A stretch of DNA of 20,651 nucleotides from JBFGSX01 sp041581335 (lineage in GTDB: Archaea; Thermoplasmatota; E2; JACPAO01; JAHFTW01): assembly GCA_041581335.1 (NCBI GenBank), contig JBFIDG010000022.1, forward strand, positions 1 to 20,651. Reading direction: 5' to 3'. Both the position numbers and the translations under genes were made by a program. Of this stretch, positions 1-7,591 are shown in pieces. How positions within the stretch are numbered: the first letter of the stretch is position 1; every line of letters begins with the position of its first letter. The notes beneath the pieces were generated by a model. The model was not told the origin of the DNA and made no database searches. It saw only the letters and a list, made by a program, of their open reading frames with translations.

Positions 1-420
1 CGCCATCGCTTCGGCGGTGACCGACGCCCGGAAGACCTCAGCCGGGAGGAAGACTTCGCTCAGGAAGGTCGCGTTCTCGGCGCTGGTGTTGAACGCGTTG
101 TCGCCCTCCAGCGCTGCCCGGATCCGTTCGGAGGAAATGACTCGCATCTCAACGCGGAGCGTCACGTGGGCGTCCAATTCGGCAGTCCCGGAACCGACGA
201 GGAGGCCGAACAAGCCGATGGTCCCCTTGGTGACGTTCATGTCGAGATCGAGGCGGACGTCCTCCCGTGTGATGTTCTGGCCGGCCGCCGCGTAGGCTTC
301 TGCAAGGGCTGGGGGGACGGTGTCTCCCAGCACCTCGTCCAGTGGTTTGAGAGCGTCGCCGACGTCTTGGGCGAGCCCCGCAGGCACCACGAAGAGAAGG
401 AGCATCCACCACGCTTTCAT
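1..420 (-). CDS. Secreted protein of unknown function, C-terminus beyond the left edge
   Basis: The minus strand is open from an ATG at 420 to the first base, giving 140 residues without a stop. The N-terminus (MKAWWMLLLFVVPAGLAQD) is a signal peptide with a probable cleavage after A-x-A-like residues near position 17. No lipobox cysteine is present. The mature part is acidic to neutral, mixed alpha/beta, and carries several N-x-S/T sequons (for example NIT, NVT, NTS and NAT), consistent with an exported glycoprotein. Residues from about 57 onward alternate hydrophobic and polar residues and look like beta strands. I recognise no family. The ATG overlaps the TGA of the upstream gene (ATGA, 4 bases), so translation is probably coupled to it. 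It is the last visible gene of a five-gene minus-strand operon. The protein continues past base 1, so its full length and any C-terminal anchor cannot be seen. Confidence 0.75.
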   Translation of the reverse strand, partial: MKAWWMLLLFVVPAGLAQDVGDALKPLDEVLGDTVPPALAEAYAAAGQNITREDVRLDLDMNVTKGTIGLFGLLVGSGTAELDAHVTLRVEMRVISSERIRAALEGDNAFNTSAENATFLSEVFLPAEVFRASVTAEAMA

Positions 421-731
421 GCAAGCACCAGCCAGCCGAGGAACCACAGGCAGGCGGCGCCGACGGCGTATCGGGAGATGGTCGTGGCGCGCGGTCGGCT
501 GCTGGCGCGCTGCATGCGGATGAGGAGCTCCATCACCAGGAATGGTCCCAGCAGCCACACGACCAAGATGGCGACCATACCAGGGATCACAGGGGACAAC
601 GGCAGGTCAGTGGCGGCGTCGAGGATGAAAATGAACGGGAACAGCGCGATCGCTGCTGCCAGGAACCATCGTCGGGTCGTCTTCCATGTGGCCTCGAGGT
701 GCACCTCGGTCCGCGCGGCGGGCTCCGTCAC
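417..731 (-). CDS. Small membrane protein, about three helices, unknown function
   Basis: This encodes 104 residues from a GTG at 731. Hydrophobic segments lie at about 21-39, 47-71 and 87-104, and the protein ends almost inside the last helix (WFLGWLVLA). Short basic stretches (RMQRASSRPR) lie between helices 2 and 3. The frame is open further upstream, but that part runs over the conserved zinc-protein gene in another frame, so the GTG 37 bases after that gene's stop is the best start. A T-rich patch (AGTTTTCT) lies about 27 bases upstream of the GTG and could be a weak internal promoter. The stop overlaps the ATG of the next gene. I do not recognise the family. Its place between a zinc protein and a secreted protein in one operon suggests an envelope role, which is inference only. 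Confidence 0.65.
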   Translation of the reverse strand: MTEPAARTEVHLEATWKTTRRWFLAAAIALFPFIFILDAATDLPLSPVIPGMVAILVVWLLGPFLVMELLIRMQRASSRPRATTISRYAVGAACLWFLGWLVLA

Positions 732-768
732 GTGCAGCGCATGAGGTCGCCACCAGAAAACTGCTGGC

Positions 769-1398
769 TTAAGCGTGGCGCGCGCAGAACCGCTGGCCGG
801 GCCGGGCCTTGTTGCTGCACGGGTCGCCTTTGGCCGTATGGGCGGCGCAACGGTCGGCCTCGACGAGCGCGGGCACGCCGGTGCGGCCGTTGGTCTCGAC
901 CCTGTAGCCGTCCGGCAGGTCGCAGGGCTCGCCAGCCCGTGGCTTGGTCTGCGTGAAGAAGTACGTGTAGTCCTTGCCGGCCTTCTTGCGGTACAAGGTG
1001 TGGCCATCATGGACGAAGCCCCCTGCGGGGCCGGCGCTGGCGGCCTTTGGGTCCTTGAGGGCCTTCAGTTCGCCGTCTTGGATCACCAGGTAGTGTTGTT
1101 CGCCGCACGCGGAGCAGTACACGAGGCGAGGCACTTCCGGGTCCACGAGTTCCATGCGCTCGCCGCAGCGGTCGCAGCTGAAACTGAAATGCTCTCCCGG
1201 CAGCGGCATGAACCAATGCTGGGTCTCGCTGATGCGGCCCTTCTGGACCAGCACCGCGCCCTTGGATGTGTTGAGCAGGTACGCGCCCGCCAAGGCCCCC
1301 TTGTCGATGGGTAGCACGTTGATGATGTGCATGTGGGCCTTCAGGTTCTCTTGCACGTAGCGGGCGGCCCAGTCGGGCAGGATCTCGGCGTCGGCCAT
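769..1398 (-). CDS. Two-site zinc-binding protein of unknown function
   Basis: This encodes 209 residues with no signal peptide or membrane helix, so it is probably cytoplasmic. Two CxxC pairs at residues 75-78 (CDRC) and 95-98 (CSAC) form a typical zinc ribbon. A second possible zinc site is at the C-terminus: C184, C194, C205 and H208 in the pattern C-A-x-H-T-x-x-G-x-x-C-x-N-x-A-x-x-G-x-x-F-C-x-x-H. That resembles small zinc modules such as DUF5763, from memory of the pattern and not a search. The N-terminal 70 residues are a mixed alpha/beta segment I do not recognise. The ATG shares one base with the stop of the gene before it (TAATG), and GGAGA lies just upstream as a possible ribosome binding site. 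Nucleic-acid binding is plausible for such modules, but nothing in the sequence proves it. Confidence 0.8.
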   Translation of the reverse strand: MADAEILPDWAARYVQENLKAHMHIINVLPIDKGALAGAYLLNTSKGAVLVQKGRISETQHWFMPLPGEHFSFSCDRCGERMELVDPEVPRLVYCSACGEQHYLVIQDGELKALKDPKAASAGPAGGFVHDGHTLYRKKAGKDYTYFFTQTKPRAGEPCDLPDGYRVETNGRTGVPALVEADRCAAHTAKGDPCSNKARPGQRFCARHA

Positions 1399-1646
1399 TA
1401 GGGTCTCCGGTAGATGATGGTCTTCGGGCCCTCATCCGGGGCCTGGAATTCGAGGCGCTGGTAGCGCGGCCCCGTATCGAGCATGAGGAGGATGATCAGG
1501 CCCAACAAGAAGAGGCCGTAGAAACTCAGGATGGCGACCATGCCGACGGAGTCCCAGAACGCATAATCGGCGTAGGCGAGGCCGAAGAACGCGAAGTTGA
1601 CCGCCAGGCTCCACTTCAGGAGCAGGCGCTGCGTCCGCTTGATCAC
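1398..1646 (-). CDS. Small two-helix membrane protein, unknown function
   Basis: This encodes 82 residues, starting at a GTG that overlaps the TGA of the upstream gene by four bases (GTGA). The N-terminus is basic (MIKRTQRLLLK). Two hydrophobic helices follow at about 12-27 and 33-54, then a soluble, charged C-terminal tail of about 27 residues (DTGPRYQRLEFQAPDEGPKT). By the positive-inside rule both ends probably face the cytoplasm. No known family is recognisable. The overlaps on both sides make it an integral part of the minus-strand operon. It may assist the anchored calcium-repeat protein encoded just upstream, but that is inference from position. Confidence 0.75.
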   Translation of the reverse strand: MIKRTQRLLLKWSLAVNFAFFGLAYADYAFWDSVGMVAILSFYGLFLLGLIILLMLDTGPRYQRLEFQAPDEGPKTIIYRRP

Positions 1647-2818
1647 GAGCGCTGCCTCCGGACCAGTCCGAACATGGCCAACAGGACTCCGATGGCCAGG
1701 AACATGGTGGCTGCCACCATCTCCAGCCCTTGCGGGCCAGGCGGCGTCGGTGGCGAGGCATGGACGGTCGGGTCGGTGCCGCGCGCCACTTCTTCGCCGT
1801 CCGGGATGCCATCCCCGTCTGTGTCCGCCCGCAGCGGGTCTGTGCCGTAGCGTTGTTCCTGGCAGTTCGTCAGCCCGTCTTCGTCTTCGTCTTCTTCGCA
1901 GTCGGTGACGCCGTCACCGTCGCTGTCGACCCGGCTGGGGTCGGTCAGCGCCCTTGTCTCGAAGGCATCGTACAGGCCGTCTGCATCCGCGTCGACAGGG
2001 AAGTCCGTGGCGCGCAGCGGGTCGGTGCCGGCGCGGTGCTCTGCTCCGTCGACCCATCCGTCGCCATCGGAGTCCGCTAGGAACGGGTCGGTGCCCAGTT
2101 GCGCCTCCAAGGCGTCGGACAGGCCGTCCCCGTCGGCGTCGTAGGCGCCATCGCCGGGGTCGCGTGCATTGTTGGGGTCCGTGCCGGCGCGGCGCTCCAA
2201 TGTGTCTGGCAGACCGTCTTCATCGCTGTCGAGGGGCTGGACACGAAGGCCGTCGACGCGGGATGGATTGGCGGAATCCCCGTACAGCACGACGGTCGCA
2301 ATGGAAGGTCCGGTCACGGCGATGCCGAGCCGCAGGATCGAACCTTCTGGTAGCACCTGGCCGCGCGCCGCGAGGGTCAACTGGACCTCGCTGGTCCCAC
2401 TGGAGCTGATGCTGACGGCGCGGTCCTGCTCGGCGATGGTCGCTTGGCCGCCGCCGGGCAGCAACGCCACGAGGTCGGCCTCGAGGGTCGCCGCGACCTG
2501 CGCGCTCGCCTGCATGTACAAGACGACACGGACATCCTCAAGGACCTCCATGTCAAGGGGCCACGGCGTCGCACGATACCATTCGACCCGGTCCACGGTG
2601 GGCGCGCCGCCCGTCAAGGGGTTGGAGGGCAGAGCGAGGGAGGAGAAGCGCGCTTGTCCCTGCGTGCCTGACGACTCCGGCGCCATGAAGAGCGCGTCCG
2701 CGATCCCATACTCCGGGATGCTGCCGCGCTCGGCGGTGAGGAACCAGGTGTGGCTGCTGTCGGCGACCGCGCCGGCCATCGGGGTGGCCAGGAGAAGGAC
2801 GACGGCAAGGACTCGCAC
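1643..2818 (-). CDS. Secreted, membrane-anchored protein with thrombospondin type 3-like calcium repeats
   Basis: This encodes 391 residues from a GTG at 2818. A signal peptide covers residues 1-20 (hydrophobic core LAVVLLLATPMAGA). Residues about 21-195 are strand-rich and look like a beta-sandwich domain of unknown family. Residues 197-355 hold seven aspartate-rich units of the type D-x-D-x-D-G, five followed by G/L-TDP, characteristic of thrombospondin type 3-like calcium-binding repeats. A proline-rich linker (PPTPPGPQG) then leads to a membrane helix at about 366-386 and a basic stop-transfer end (RRQRS), so the protein is anchored at its C-terminus and faces outward. The frame stays open far upstream, antisense to the aminotransferase gene. 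GTG 2818 is chosen because it begins exactly at the signal peptide and lies 26-27 bases from a TATA-like box. It is the first gene of the operon. Confidence 0.88.
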   Translation of the reverse strand: MRVLAVVLLLATPMAGAVADSSHTWFLTAERGSIPEYGIADALFMAPESSGTQGQARFSSLALPSNPLTGGAPTVDRVEWYRATPWPLDMEVLEDVRVVLYMQASAQVAATLEADLVALLPGGGQATIAEQDRAVSISSSGTSEVQLTLAARGQVLPEGSILRLGIAVTGPSIATVVLYGDSANPSRVDGLRVQPLDSDEDGLPDTLERRAGTDPNNARDPGDGAYDADGDGLSDALEAQLGTDPFLADSDGDGWVDGAEHRAGTDPLRATDFPVDADADGLYDAFETRALTDPSRVDSDGDGVTDCEEDEDEDGLTNCQEQRYGTDPLRADTDGDGIPDGEEVARGTDPTVHASPPTPPGPQGLEMVAATMFLAIGVLLAMFGLVRRQRS

Positions 2819-2840
2819 AAGAGGGCACTCGGCTCCGCGC

Positions 2841-2850
2841 TGATAAACAT
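2841..2850. promoter_or_regulatory. TATA-like box in the divergent intergenic region
   Basis: An A/T-rich patch stands out in GC-rich DNA; it reads TGATAAACAT on plus and ATGTTTATCA on minus. On the minus strand TTTATC is centred 26-27 bases from the GTG at 2818, the spacing expected for a leaderless archaeal transcript. On the plus strand the same box would start transcription near 2870 and give the aminotransferase a leader of about 30 bases. It may serve both directions. Confidence 0.55.
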
Positions 2851-2902
2851 CCGCGCCAGGTCCCACGGCCACGGCTTTCAAGAGGGGCGCCCGGTCCACC
2901 GC

Positions 2903-3952
2903 GTGGAGTTCCCTCCGTTCCTGCATGCCCAACTCTTGGCCAAAGGCTGGGCCCATGGTGCACCTGAGTTCAACCTTGGCGCCAGCGCCTTCGTGAATGA
3001 GGACCCCTTGGAGGGGCTCCCCACCCAGATCGACGCGGCTGACGTGGCGCTCTTCGACCTGCACGCCGCCACGGCCTGGCGCGACGCGGTCGCGCACCAC
3101 CTCGGGCTGCCCGATGAAGCGGTCCGTGCCACCGCCGGCACCACCGCGGCCAACACCGCCGTCATCATGCACGCCTTCAAACCCGGCTGCAACGTCGTCT
3201 GCGAGCGCCCCTACTACGCCCCGATGCCGCACACCGCGCAGGGCCTGGGTGCCGAGGTGCGCTTCGTGGACCGCGATGAAGATGGCCAACTCGACGTGGA
3301 GAAGGTCGTCGCTGCCATGGACGACAAGACCGCGCTCGTCATGCTCACCAGCCCCAACAACCCTACGGGGGCCGTCACGCGCTCGGCCAAGCTCGTCGAA
3401 CTGGCCAAGGCCGCCGCCGACGTGGGTGCCTTGGTGCTCGTCGACCAGGTCTATCGAGAACTCACGGACCATGCCCTGGCCGCAGGCCTGCACCCTGCGC
3501 TCGTCTCCACCGGGAGCCTCAACAAGTGCTGGGGCGCGCCGGGACTCCGCGCGGGGTGGGCGGCAGGAGATGCCGAGGTCATGGCCGCGGTCGAAGAGAT
3601 CCACCGCACCCTTTCATTGGGCGCAAGCAGCTCCGGCACGCGTCTAGGGGTCGCATTGCTGGGCCTCGCCGAGCCCCGTCGCCGCGCCTTGGAGGTGCGG
3701 TTGGCCAAGAACCACGCCATCTACACCGCCTGGTGCTCTGAGAACAGCCTCGAGCCCGCCCTCGGCATCTTGACGGCGTTCCCGAAGGTCCCTGTCGAGG
3801 ACACCTGGGCGTTCGCCGAGCAGGCCCTGGGCGACGGGCTGCTCTTGATACCGGGCGAATGCTTCGGCCGCGGCGGCCACATCCGCATCGGCCTCGGCGT
3901 GCCGACGGCGCAACTGCGCCCCGCTCTTGACGCCCTTTCGGCGCGCTGGTGA
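2903..3952 (+). CDS. PLP-dependent aminotransferase, fold type I (class I/II)
   Basis: This encodes 349 residues that transfer an amino group using pyridoxal phosphate; the substrate cannot be read from sequence. Visible family motifs, in order, are a phosphate-binding loop AGTTAAN at 78-84 and a cofactor-ring stacking region ERPYY near 101-105. NNPTG at 152-156, D181 and Y184 in VDQVYRE, catalytic K208 in STGSLNKCWG, and R328 in HIRIGLG (substrate carboxylate) follow. At 349 residues it is somewhat short for the class (about 380-420), because the N-terminal arm is short. The frame is open upstream to 2750, but that part is antisense to the signal peptide gene. GTG 2903 gives an N-terminus (MEFPPFLHAQLLAKGW) similar in style to archaeal short-arm aminotransferases. 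It is a single gene, divergent from the operon on its left. Confidence 0.92.
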   Translation: MEFPPFLHAQLLAKGWAHGAPEFNLGASAFVNEDPLEGLPTQIDAADVALFDLHAATAWRDAVAHHLGLPDEAVRATAGTTAANTAVIMHAFKPGCNVVCERPYYAPMPHTAQGLGAEVRFVDRDEDGQLDVEKVVAAMDDKTALVMLTSPNNPTGAVTRSAKLVELAKAAADVGALVLVDQVYRELTDHALAAGLHPALVSTGSLNKCWGAPGLRAGWAAGDAEVMAAVEEIHRTLSLGASSSGTRLGVALLGLAEPRRRALEVRLAKNHAIYTAWCSENSLEPALGILTAFPKVPVEDTWAFAEQALGDGLLLIPGECFGRGGHIRIGLGVPTAQLRPALDALSARW

Positions 3953-4009
3953 ATTCAACGCTGCGACCCCAACGGTTTTGATGCCACTCCAGGGTGGACG
4001 CGCTTGCGT

Positions 4010-5182
4010 ATGCGGTCCCGTTGGTTCCCTTTGATCGTTGGAGCGTTGGCCTTGGCCGCGCTCGCCGTGCACTTCGCTGTGCCGTTCGCCCATGTGGTCG
4101 TGCAAGACGATCAGGGTGCGGTCGTCCGTGACGATGTGTTGAGCCTGTCGGGGTACAAGGCAGAGCGCGACGCGGCAGAGACCTCGATCGTGCCGACCGG
4201 GGCTGGCTTCACCTACATGGTGGTCAGCCTGGTCTTCATGGCGACCGGGGCCGTCCTGTTCGCCGTCTTGGCCCACTTCAACGCGGTGGGCAAGACCGGT
4301 TGGTTCCAACTGGGGGCCGGCCTGCTGACCGCCGCCGGGGCCGCCATGACGATCCACAACCAGGGGCTCTGGGCTGGCCGGGGTTTCAATGCATGGATCC
4401 AGAAGGTCATGGGCTGGGACAATCCTCCCAAAGAGTGGGCGCCGTACCTCGCCGAACACAGCTCGGCCGACCTGGTCACCTACCTCACGACCTTCAGCCC
4501 GGCCTTGGTCCTCGCTCTGACCATCACGCTCCTGGTCTGCCTTGCCAAGGGCTGGGCGGGCCTGATCCGCGCAGACCGCGACCTGCGTGGCCACGCCCAG
4601 AAGCACGGCCGCCTCGCCATCGTGGGCGCCCTGACCTTCGCCCTCGTGACCCTCATGCCTTGGGTCGTCACCGTCATGCCCGGATCGGTCGAACCCGCCG
4701 GCACCGAAGCCGCCGATGACACGTTCTTCTGGGGCGCCTACGACGTGTTCCTCATGCAGGACGCGTCCCTGGCCTTCGCCATGGACGTCAACGAACTCGG
4801 GAACGCCCTCTGGTCGGATCTGGGCACCCTCATCGGCATCGTCATGCTCACCTCCCTCTTCGCCGTGCTGGCTCCCTTCGCAGGGATCGCCGGCAAGCAC
4901 ATGGAGAGCCTGCAGCAGCCGGTCTTCGGCCGCCTCGTCGAGAGCGCGTCCCTGGCCACCGTCCTCTTGCATCCGTTCACCATCATCGCGGCCCTACTGG
5001 CCTCGTTCACGTTGCACGACCCCAGCGACATCTTCAGCGCCCGGACCACTGGCGTCGCGATGATCGCCGCCGCCGCCGGCATCACGGCCAGTGTCTTCGC
5101 GATCCTCGTGGCCCGCATCGTGGTCGCCGACGAGACCGGCATCGTCGCCGATGACTTCCCCGAACCCGTGGTGTACGACTGA
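4010..5182 (+). CDS. Eight-helix membrane protein, first of three tandem paralogs, unknown function
   Basis: This encodes 390 residues. Predicted helices lie at about 7-26, 68-90, 99-117, 163-185, 201-223, 271-295, 313-335 and 347-370, with a C-terminal tail of about 20 acidic residues. A hydrophilic stretch of about 40 residues follows helix 1 (probably outside), and another of about 45 residues lies between helices 5 and 6. The same plan is found in the next two genes. Shared landmarks are helix 1 ending in H-x-A-V-P-F, a G-[RT]-G-F segment after helix 3 (RGFNAWI), and helix 5 ending in MPWVV, preceded by a basic loop (RADRDLRGHAQKHGR). I recognise no catalytic motif or known family. ATG 4010 is preferred. 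A TTG at 4004 is in frame and has a T-rich patch (GGTTTTGA, near 3975-3982) about 26 bases upstream. The stop is two bases before the next start. Confidence 0.82.
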   Translation: MRSRWFPLIVGALALAALAVHFAVPFAHVVVQDDQGAVVRDDVLSLSGYKAERDAAETSIVPTGAGFTYMVVSLVFMATGAVLFAVLAHFNAVGKTGWFQLGAGLLTAAGAAMTIHNQGLWAGRGFNAWIQKVMGWDNPPKEWAPYLAEHSSADLVTYLTTFSPALVLALTITLLVCLAKGWAGLIRADRDLRGHAQKHGRLAIVGALTFALVTLMPWVVTVMPGSVEPAGTEAADDTFFWGAYDVFLMQDASLAFAMDVNELGNALWSDLGTLIGIVMLTSLFAVLAPFAGIAGKHMESLQQPVFGRLVESASLATVLLHPFTIIAALLASFTLHDPSDIFSARTTGVAMIAAAAGITASVFAILVARIVVADETGIVADDFPEPVVYD

Positions 5183-5184
5183 CC

Positions 5185-6312
5185 ATGTCCGGAAACTACG
5201 GCCACTATGGCCGCCCTGCTCTGAACGCCGCCATCGCGATCGGAACGGCAATCGTCCTGTTCTTCATCCTGCCCTTCGGCGTCATCCAGTTCCGCGGCTT
5301 CTCCACGCCGAAGAACAACTGGGTGCGCTTCGACGAGGCGGCGGAGCTCATGGCCCGAGGACCGGATTCGCTCGCCTTGTTCTCATGGTCGACCACCCTC
5401 ATGTGGACGGGACTGTTCATCGCCGCGCTCGGCGCCACGCTTCTGATGGTCCTCGGGTTCCAGCCCCTCAAGGTCGACGCGGCCCGCTGGATCGGCGCCA
5501 GCGGCGGCCTCGTCCTCGTCATCGGCAGCGCCATGGCCTTCATGCCTGCCATGTACCACGTCGGCACCGGTTTCTCCACGTTCATGGGCACACTGCTCTT
5601 CACGGAGTTCCGGGCCCAGTTCTGGGCCATCACGCCCGTCATCGTCGCCATCGCCTGTCTGGTCGCCGCCTACGCAGGCCTCGACATCATGGTACGCGTC
5701 AGCGCCAACCGCGATGGCATCCGGGACAGCGCCGCAGCCCACGCCCGGACGGCGCGCTGGGCCATGGCATTCATGGCGGCCGTCTTGATCGTCCCATGGG
5801 CCATCGGCCTGCTCCCGGACGGTGTCAGCGACGAGGTCAACTTCCGCATCGACGGCGACGACACCGCGCCTCTGTTCTTCTCCGCCCAGGACATCCAAGG
5901 CGTCACGGTCTCCGAGATGGACGACCATGGCCGCCTGCGCTACGCCCGCCAGGGCGACTGGGACTGGATGCAGACCACGATCACGTTGCTGGTCGCGGCG
6001 GCATGGACCAGCCTCGCCATCGGCGCCCTTGGCACGTTCGTCGGCACGCTGCGCAGCGTCGGCCTGGGCGTCGGCATCGAACGCGGCGTGCGCATCCTGC
6101 TCTACCCGGCAGGTCTCGTCTGGCTCGGCGCCGCGTTGTTCTACGTCGTCTCGTGGTTCATGGCCAAGCCGGATGCCGGCGTGAAGGACACGTTCCTCCC
6201 CGGATTCTGGCCCATCCTCGTGCCCATCGTCGCCTACTTCGTGATCAAGCAACAATGGGCCATCGTCACGGCTCCCGCCGAGGAGATGGCGACGTTCACG
6301 GTCGTGGCCTGA
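5185..6312 (+). CDS. Eight-helix membrane protein, second of three tandem paralogs, unknown function
   Basis: This encodes 375 residues. Its ATG lies two bases after the preceding stop, so the two genes are surely co-transcribed. Predicted helices lie at about 13-35, 71-91, 103-121, 146-168, 189-209, 263-286, 303-324 and 341-355. The order and spacing of helices and loops match the neighbours. Landmarks are helix 1 ending FILPFGV, GTGFSTF after helix 3, and the loop RVSANRDGIRDSAAAHAR before helix 5, which ends LIVPWAIGLLPDG. The outside loop between helices 5 and 6 (about 210-262) is acidic and aromatic (DGDDT, GDWDWM) and is the most divergent part. No active site or transporter signature is recognisable. 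Tandem duplication followed by divergence is inferred; the proteins may form a heteromeric complex, which is not shown by the sequence. Confidence 0.85.
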   Translation: MSGNYGHYGRPALNAAIAIGTAIVLFFILPFGVIQFRGFSTPKNNWVRFDEAAELMARGPDSLALFSWSTTLMWTGLFIAALGATLLMVLGFQPLKVDAARWIGASGGLVLVIGSAMAFMPAMYHVGTGFSTFMGTLLFTEFRAQFWAITPVIVAIACLVAAYAGLDIMVRVSANRDGIRDSAAAHARTARWAMAFMAAVLIVPWAIGLLPDGVSDEVNFRIDGDDTAPLFFSAQDIQGVTVSEMDDHGRLRYARQGDWDWMQTTITLLVAAAWTSLAIGALGTFVGTLRSVGLGVGIERGVRILLYPAGLVWLGAALFYVVSWFMAKPDAGVKDTFLPGFWPILVPIVAYFVIKQQWAIVTAPAEEMATFTVVA

Positions 6313-6328
6313 GGAAAGCCTCTTTTGG

Positions 6329-6358
6329 CCACCGGGTTTGACGTCATCAACCCGGTGG
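6329..6358. repeat. Inverted repeat with 10-base arms, possible operator
   Basis: CCACCGGGTT at 6329-6338 is perfectly mirrored by AACCCGGTGG at 6349-6358. The ten-base spacer contains the palindrome TGACGTCA (6339-6346). It sits between the second and third membrane-protein genes and ends six bases before the ATG at 6365. It therefore covers the place where a core promoter or transcription start would be expected. It could be a binding site for a dimeric regulator or an RNA stem-loop at the gene junction. No T-run follows directly, which argues against a plain terminator. Confidence 0.5.
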
Positions 6359-6364
6359 TCGAAC

Positions 6365-7591
6365 ATGAACAAGATAGGTCATTTTGGTACGCCAGCGCTG
6401 GTCGCGGGCGGATTGACGATCGTGCTCCTCGTGATGCACCTCGCGGTCCCCTTCGGCGTCTTTGATTTCAACAAGGCAACGAACGACGCAGGTCAGAAGG
6501 ACGACACCATCTCGCGCGGCGACATGGCCGACGCCTTCGACGCCTCCAACGCCTACGGCCCCGCCAGTCCAGGCGTCACCCTGGGTGGCATCATCATGGC
6601 CATGGTGGCCGGTCTGTTGCTCGTGGTCGTCGGCTTCGTGCCCATGCCGGTCGTGGTGGCACGGTTCGCGGGTTGGACCCTGGCCCTTGTCGGCGCCGTC
6701 GGCGGCTTCATGGCCCTGAGCAGCAGCGCGTACTGGCTCGGCACCGGGTTCACGACGCTGCTGAACGTCATCACGCCCAACCCCGACCCCGTCCAACGCC
6801 TCTGGATCATCAGTCCAGTGCTGGTCTTCATCGGCGCCGCCGTGCTCATCATGACATTCTTCAAGGTCATGGCAGGCGTCGTCGCCACCCGCGATGGACT
6901 GCGCACGCAGGCTGAGGCCCAGCTCAAGGGCGCGGCCTTCGCGGCCGTGTTCCTGGCCTTGGTCCTTATCGTGCCGTGGAGCATGCAGATCCTCAGCGGC
7001 GACGAGACCCGTGCCCAGGGTGTCTGCAGTGCGGCGGAGAGCTGCTCTGCCAGCTACAACTTCTTCACGGCCTTCGGCCACAGCGACGCGGAATACATCC
7101 GCCAGAGCTACACCGGCCAGAGCTTCGGAGGCGTCCTCGGCATCGCCGACACCACCGAAGATGCGGAACCAGGCATGTTCCAAGGCCTCGCATTGAGTCT
7201 CAAGGTCATGACCGCCACCGGCTGGATCGGCTTCCTGCTCGGGGCTCTGGCCACGCTTGGCCCGGTCCTCAGCAGCGCCTTCAAGCTGCCCGGCGCCGCC
7301 AAATGGAGCAGCCTGGTCCAGGCCGCCGCGCTGCCCATGGCGTTGTGGGCCACCATCATGTGGATCCTCGCCAGCAGCTACATGTGGCGCCCCAGCTGGG
7401 AAGAAGGCGCCATCTTCGGCAACGCCCCCATCAAGGACTTCCAGCTCTGGGTCTGGCCCGGTGCCCCGGTCTTCGCCGGTGCTGTCCTGGTCATCTGGGC
7501 CCTGATGCAGGCCAAGGCCGTGCGCCCCCTCTTTGAGAGCCACGGTGGCGTCGCCGCCATCGCCTCGAAGAACGCCCACAGCTTCGACTGA
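6365..7591 (+). CDS. Eight-helix membrane protein, third of three tandem paralogs, unknown function
   Basis: This encodes 408 residues from ATG 6365; an in-frame TTG at 6338 lies inside the inverted repeat and is less likely. Helices are predicted at about 10-30, 72-93, 99-119, 148-170, 190-210, 277-300, 318-337 and 366-383, the same plan as the two preceding genes. Landmarks are helix 1 ending MHLAVPFGVFDF, GTGFTTLLN after helix 3, the basic loop VVATRDGLRTQAEAQLK, and helix 5 ending LIVPWSMQIL. Between helices 5 and 6 an enlarged outside loop (about 211-276) carries two cysteines (C221, C227) that the paralogs lack, possibly a disulfide. The C-terminal tail is cytoplasmic and hydrophilic. 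The function is unknown. A 52-base gap containing a palindrome separates it from the second paralog, so it may be regulated separately. Confidence 0.85.
   Translation: MNKIGHFGTPALVAGGLTIVLLVMHLAVPFGVFDFNKATNDAGQKDDTISRGDMADAFDASNAYGPASPGVTLGGIIMAMVAGLLLVVVGFVPMPVVVARFAGWTLALVGAVGGFMALSSSAYWLGTGFTTLLNVITPNPDPVQRLWIISPVLVFIGAAVLIMTFFKVMAGVVATRDGLRTQAEAQLKGAAFAAVFLALVLIVPWSMQILSGDETRAQGVCSAAESCSASYNFFTAFGHSDAEYIRQSYTGQSFGGVLGIADTTEDAEPGMFQGLALSLKVMTATGWIGFLLGALATLGPVLSSAFKLPGAAKWSSLVQAAALPMALWATIMWILASSYMWRPSWEEGAIFGNAPIKDFQLWVWPGAPVFAGAVLVIWALMQAKAVRPLFESHGGVAAIASKNAHSFD

Noticed and set aside
1643..3604. A 653-residue minus-strand frame spanning the calcium-repeat protein and the region antisense to the aminotransferase
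   Set aside because: The upstream 260 residues are antisense to a gene with a complete set of aminotransferase motifs and look random, while a signal peptide begins exactly at GTG 2818. Only 1643-2818 is coding.
3644..4972. A 442-residue minus-strand frame
   Set aside because: It is antisense to the aminotransferase end and the first membrane gene, rich in H, G, D and E without any motif, and is a usual by-product of GC-rich codon bias.
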